Assembly: GCF_020740835.1 (NCBI RefSeq)
Contig: NZ_JAINFC010000017.1
Span: 1 to 33,382 of the forward strand
DNA length: 33,382 nucleotides
Origin: Streptomyces sp. UNOC14_S4
Lineage (GTDB): Bacteria; Actinomycetota; Actinomycetes; Streptomycetales; Streptomycetaceae
Reading direction: 5' to 3'
The notes under the pieces are model-generated. The model was not told the DNA's origin, did not search any database, and saw only the letters and a program-made list of their open reading frames with translations. The first letter of the stretch is position 1, and every line of letters starts with the position of its first letter. This document shows positions 32,378-33,382 of the stretch, piece by piece. Both the position numbers and the translations under genes were made by a program.

Positions 32378-33096
32378 GCGGCCCTGCCCTCTCCTCCGGG
32401 GGCTTCGGGCGACGGGATCCCGCTGGTCCGGCGGCCGTCGGCCAGGGGGACCGTGCGGTCGGCGAGCGTGGCGATCTCGTCGTCCAGGGAGGCGATGACG
32501 ACCGTGATCCGGTGCGAGCGCGCGGCCGTGGTCAGGGTGCGCAGCACCTGGGCACGGTCGGCGTTGTGCAGGGGCGCGGTCGGTTCGTCCGCGAAGATGA
32601 CCGTCGGCTCGGTGGCGAGTGCCCGCGCGATGGCGATCCGCTGGCGCTGGGCGATGAGCAGGGCGGCGGGCCGCTTGCGGGCGCAGTCGCCCACGTCGAG
32701 GCGCTCCAGCCACTCGCTCGCGGTGCGCTTGGCGGCCCGGTGGCCGACGCCGCGCATCAGCAGCGGCAGGGCGGCGTTCTCCCAGCCCGTCAGCTCGGGG
32801 ACGAGGTGCGGCTCGCTGTCGATCCAGCCGAAGCGCTCCCGGCGCAGCCTCTCGCGTGCGGGGCGCGAAAGGGTGTGCACCGGCGCGCTGTTGAACCACA
32901 CCTCGCCCGGTGTGGGCAGGAGTTGCCCCGAGAGGCATTTGAGAAGTGTGCTCTTGCCGGAGCCGCGGGCCCCGGTGACGGCGAGGATCTCGCCCTCGCG
33001 CACGCCCATGGAGACCCCGACGAGCGCGGGGGAGCCGTTGTACGCGTAATGCAGGCCACGTGCCCAGAGCACGTCGTTGTCCGGCGGGGCCGCCAT
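32359..33096 (-). CDS. ABC ATPase with degenerate Q-loop, signature and H-loop
   Basis: The 245-residue protein has a good Walker A (GARGSGKST, 42-50) and Walker B (VIFADEPT, 166-173). The Q-loop glutamine is replaced (GWIDSEPHLVPELTGWENAAL). The LSGGQ signature reads LLIAQ (146-150) before RQRIAIARAL. The H-loop histidine is Leu204 (IASLDDEIA), and the D-loop reads PLH. It therefore probably binds ATP but hydrolyses it poorly, or serves as a regulatory half. ATG 33096 has GAGG nine bases upstream; ATG 33159 would add 21 residues (ASGSFTRTGERTLQ...). It is followed by its permease with overlap. Confidence 0.8.
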   Translation of the reverse strand: MAAPPDNDVLWARGLHYAYNGSPALVGVSMGVREGEILAVTGARGSGKSTLLKCLSGQLLPTPGEVWFNSAPVHTLSRPARERLRRERFGWIDSEPHLVPELTGWENAALPLLMRGVGHRAAKRTASEWLERLDVGDCARKRPAALLIAQRQRIAIARALATEPTVIFADEPTAPLHNADRAQVLRTLTTAARSHRITVVIASLDDEIATLADRTVPLADGRRTSGIPSPEAPGGEGRAACSVSA

Positions 33097-33159
33097 ACTG
33101 AGCACCTCGGGTCGCTGGAGGGTCCGTTCGCCTGTCCGGGTGAACGAACCGGAGGCCAT

Positions 33160-33382
33160 TGGGTCACTGGCACCGTACGGAACCGTGATCCTAGCCCTCG
33201 GCCAGGCTCGGCGCTGGAGGGCCTCATTTCCTCCGGTCGGCCTCATCGTCGACGCTCGCGCATGCGTCGGAGCGCATGCGCGCGGGTGATCGCGAGCGGA
33301 TGTGCGGCGGGCGTGCCGCCGTTCCGCCGGTGCCGTGGCCCACGCGCGCGTACGCGGGGTGGGGGGCCGCGCGGGGCCACGG
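33160..33382. promoter_or_regulatory. Right edge: upstream of the ABC ATPase, with paired palindromes
   Basis: A minus-strand -10-like TAGGAT occurs at 33188-33193. Two copies of the palindrome CGCATGCG (33259-33266 and 33273-33280) are 14 bases apart, a possible operator. Nothing else is recognised up to the window edge. Confidence 0.35.

Overview
The window is chromosomal DNA from a Streptomyces-type actinomycete. GC content is very high, third codon positions are strongly G/C, and GTG starts are common. The gene set and order (ffh ... rpsP-KH-rimM-trmD-rplS, four tandem type I signal peptidases, NUDIX-DUF2469-yraN-comM-dprA, whiG, rpsB-tsf-pyrH-frr-cdsA-rlmN) match the conserved Streptomyces core. 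The sporulation sigma factor WhiG and several typical Streptomyces intergenic palindromes support this. I cannot name the species.

Layout. 1-218: region upstream of ffh, with two hairpin-forming direct repeats that look like a decayed CRISPR end. 219-1754: ffh, the SRP GTPase. 2012-2848 (minus): a SAM-dependent methyltransferase, divergent from 3182-4597, an archaeal/eukaryotic-type prolyl-tRNA synthetase. 4904-5494: a SprT-like zinc protein. 5650-8393: ribosome and tRNA maturation genes (rpsP, KH protein, rimM, trmD, rplS). 8439-12501: four consecutive signal peptidases, so SRP targeting and signal-peptide removal lie close together. 12488-16909: NUDIX, DUF2469, YraN, ComM-like AAA+ and DprA; the last three overlap at TGATG or GTGA junctions and suggest DNA processing and uptake. 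17182-18018: whiG. 18296-19753: a TetR regulator facing an M23 peptidase. 20068-25869: rpsB, tsf, pyrH, frr, cdsA, rlmN (translation, UMP kinase, phospholipid synthesis, rRNA/tRNA methylation).

25961-29913 is a thiamine-uptake operon: a TPP riboswitch, then a lipoprotein binding protein, a double-length permease and an ATPase. It ends at a perfect 20-bp terminator shared with a convergent minus-strand block of a DMT/EamA-type membrane protein and an ABC permease/ATPase pair. That ATPase has lost several residues normally essential in ABC ATPases.

Most of the window is ordinary core genome. The parts most worth a second look are: the CRISPR-like repeats at the left edge; a Streptomyces palindromic element apparently inserted in frame in the thiamine permease, and a second palindrome in the first signal peptidase; minisatellites in and between signal peptidase genes; the M23 reading frame that runs antisense through nearly all of tetR; the degenerate ABC ATPase; and a 5' hairpin plus DnaA-box-like site before rpsB. 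I found no convincing wholly new multi-gene system.
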